DNA from: Candidatus Nanoarchaeia archaeon
Lineage (GTDB): Archaea > Nanoarchaeota > Nanoarchaeia > SCGC-AAA011-G17 > JAFCDX01
DNA: 6,448 nucleotides
NCBI GenBank assembly: GCA_028717785.1
Contig: JAQUND010000013.1
Span: forward strand, 5,517 to 11,964
Direction of reading: 5' to 3'
Below, one piece after another: positions 5,547 through 6,448 of the stretch. Made by a program: the position numbers and the translations under genes. The notes under the pieces are model-generated. The model did no database searches, was not told the origin of the DNA, and saw only the letters and a list, made by a program, of their open reading frames with translations. Position 1 is the first letter of the stretch; each line of letters starts with the position of its first letter.

Positions 5547-5558
5547 GGCCTTGCGTTG
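5547..5558 (-). repeat. Right inverted-repeat-like end of GC-rich island
   Basis: On the minus strand this reads CAACGCAAGGCC, matching the left end at AACGC and GGCC. The outer bases also pair with ACAACG at 5506-5511 to form a local inverted repeat, with an inner AAGGC/GCCTT pair (5520-5524 with 5548-5552), so this end may instead be a hairpin. Confidence 0.3.
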
Positions 5559-5786
5559 TTTAATAAAAAATAAACTTAATAATTGCATAAGAAACAGTAT
5601 ATCAAATGATTTATAAATTTTTGCCACTTTTTATTTAAAAAAATTTTCAATATTTATTTTATGAAAATATTTATATTTTAATAGTTTTGACATACATAAT
5701 AAATATTTTGAGTCATAATATTTAGAAGTCGAAAAAATATGATTTTGCAATAAATTTTAAATTTTAAATTTAAAAATAAATTAAAT

Positions 5787-6446
5787 TTGTTTAAAAATGT
5801 AGGAAAAGCTATTGACGCAAAAGCTGACGAAAAAGCTTCTAAAATTGCTGAAGAAAATATGGTTGAGTTCGGCAAACAAGACATTCAACAAATGGAATCT
5901 GATCTTCGTACTATAAAAAACAATATTGGTTCAATAAAGGGTGAAATTGTTGTATTAGAAGATAATTTAAAAGATATCAAAAATAAAATCGAAAAACATG
6001 ACTCTGATGCTTTAGCATTATCGGAAGCAGGAAAAAATGATTTAGCAGAACAACATGTATCTATGTCTATTTCACTAGAAAAACAAGCTGAAAGTCTTTC
6101 TCAAGCATTAGAAAGTCAGAAGTCTGTATTGAACGAACAGATAAAAAACAAAAATGATTTAGCATCAAGCTTACAACAAGCTCAAGCTGATTTAGTTACT
6201 ATTAAAGCAATGACTGATGCTGCAAAAGCAAACGAAAAACTCGCTCAAGTATCTACTGCATCAGGAACAAATGCATTAGCATCTTTTCGTGAACGGCAAG
6301 AAGCTGCAAAAAAACGGCTTATCAAAAGTCAATCTCTTAAAGAAGAAAATTCTTGTGATTCTGATTTAGAAAAAGCAACAAATGATGCTCTTGGAAGTTC
6401 TGTCGTAAAAGATCGTCTTGCTATGTTGAAATCAAAAACAAAATAA
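5787..6446 (+). CDS. pspA: PspA/IM30 (phage shock protein A) family protein
   Basis: A 219-residue, almost wholly helical and highly charged protein. The order fits PspA/Vipp1: an amphipathic N-terminus (FKNVGKAIDAKADEKA), a first long helix from about 28 to 72 (FGKQDIQQMESDLRTIKNNI), a second from about 75 to 150, and ALASFRERQEAAKKRL (163-178) in the conserved C-terminal helix region. Length is normal for the family. These proteins assemble on the inner membrane and keep it intact under stress such as secretin or export load, which would suit a cell making an export channel, but linkage here is only proximity. The likely start is TTG at 5787, as no ATG lies between the upstream stop (5751-5753) and the conserved N-terminus. 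No Shine-Dalgarno is seen, only A/T tracts. The next ATG (Met25, 5859) would remove the amphipathic helix. No sigma-54 promoter was found. Confidence 0.8.
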   Translation: MFKNVGKAIDAKADEKASKIAEENMVEFGKQDIQQMESDLRTIKNNIGSIKGEIVVLEDNLKDIKNKIEKHDSDALALSEAGKNDLAEQHVSMSISLEKQAESLSQALESQKSVLNEQIKNKNDLASSLQQAQADLVTIKAMTDAAKANEKLAQVSTASGTNALASFRERQEAAKKRLIKSQSLKEENSCDSDLEKATNDALGSSVVKDRLAMLKSKTK

Positions 6447-6448
6447 TA

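Larger units (their letters stand above)
5082..5558. mobile_element. GC-rich island with imperfect terminal inverted repeats (putative small insertion)
   Basis: A hand count gives about 46% G+C over 5081-5560, against 20-37% in neighbouring gene samples, with sharp drops at both ends. Left end CTAACGCCCGGCC and right end (inverted) CAACGCAAGGCC agree at AACGC and GGCC, apart from two central bases and one extra base. TTTAAT lies directly outside each end (5076-5081 and 5559-5564), like a target duplication. Inside are a Lar-like gene and a 130-base GC-rich tail with no clear gene. No transposase or integrase is present. GGGCGTTAGAT at the minus-strand end resembles an integron attC right half, so a gene cassette is an alternative. 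TTTAAT is common in AT-rich DNA, so the duplication may be chance; the foreign composition is the firmer evidence. Confidence 0.4.
5473..5786. other. Divergent intergenic region between Lar-like gene and pspA
   Basis: About 310 bases without a convincing gene. The left part (to 5558) is the GC-rich island end with the nested inverted repeats. The rest is very AT-rich. On the minus strand TTGATA followed 18 bases later by TATTAA (about 5574-5603) could be a weak promoter outside the island. On the plus strand TTGACA at 5687-5692 is a good -35, but the only near match to a -10 (CATAAT, 5714-5719) is 21 bases away, too far for a standard promoter. Just before pspA lie phased AAATTTT-type tracts (5752-5786), which would curve DNA or act as an upstream element. 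Confidence 0.4.

Noticed and set aside
5506..5559. Complete attC site upstream of the Lar-like gene (nested inverted repeats)
   Set aside because: Outer ACAACG/CGTTGT and inner AAGGC/GCCTT arms exist, but the spacers are very unequal (8 and 1 bases) and neither box fits RYYYAAC/GTTRRRY.
5386..5627. Overlapping open frames on both strands across the Lar-like gene
   Set aside because: They have no family pattern and no ribosome binding site, and they overlap the Lar-like frame, which has both.
5687..5719. Standard sigma-70 promoter for pspA
   Set aside because: TTGACA is perfect, but the only -10-like sequence is 21 bases away, outside the normal 16-18 range.
5678..5884. Minus-strand frame of 68 codons at the start of pspA
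   Set aside because: Half of it is the complement of conserved PspA coding sequence and the rest is low-complexity A/T.

Overview
The window looks like chromosomal DNA of an AT-rich diderm (outer-membrane) bacterium. Hand-counted samples of the main genes run from about 20 to 37% G+C, and a Wzc-type inner-membrane protein sits next to an SLBB export protein, a pairing typical of outer-membrane polysaccharide secretion. I cannot assign a genus from the sequence alone.

Layout. All genes from 1 to about 5470 read on the minus strand, so the biological order runs from high to low coordinates. First (5215-5472) is a small phage-type zinc-ribbon protein of the Lar kind. It lies inside a roughly 480-bp island of about 46% G+C (5082-5558) whose ends resemble short inverted repeats flanked by TTTAAT. 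Next (4016-4891) is a protein that joins a MazG-like pyrophosphohydrolase domain to a NadD-type nicotinate-nucleotide adenylyltransferase. Then comes a 182-residue protein with three helix-turn-helix units (3313-3861). The last three genes form a tight operon: a small cysteine-rich protein resembling a degenerate GGDEF domain (2757-3107), an SLBB polysaccharide export protein (1582-2742), and a Wzc-like co-polymerase/tyrosine-kinase-like protein (1-1570) that runs off the left edge. On the plus strand, a PspA/IM30-family membrane-stress protein (5787-6446) fills the right end.

The most striking non-coding signal is a 59-60 base element present twice, at 3122-3180 before the polysaccharide operon and at 3931-3990 before the helix-turn-helix gene, both in the sense direction of those genes. 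Thirty-four bases are identical. The rest forms an 8-bp stem in which an A-T pair in one copy is replaced by a G-C pair in the other, so pairing is kept although the sequence changed. A -10-like hexamer lies 10-11 bases upstream of each copy, so the element probably forms the very start of both transcripts. This suggests a shared leader that co-regulates the export operon and the helix-turn-helix gene.

How the parts may work together (inference). The SLBB and Wzc-like proteins would span the periplasm and control chain length and export of a surface polysaccharide. The small GGDEF-like protein and the shared leader are candidate control points, and the helix-turn-helix protein may act on the leader or its promoter. 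NadD-MazG serves NAD synthesis and nucleotide housekeeping. The Lar-like island looks acquired.
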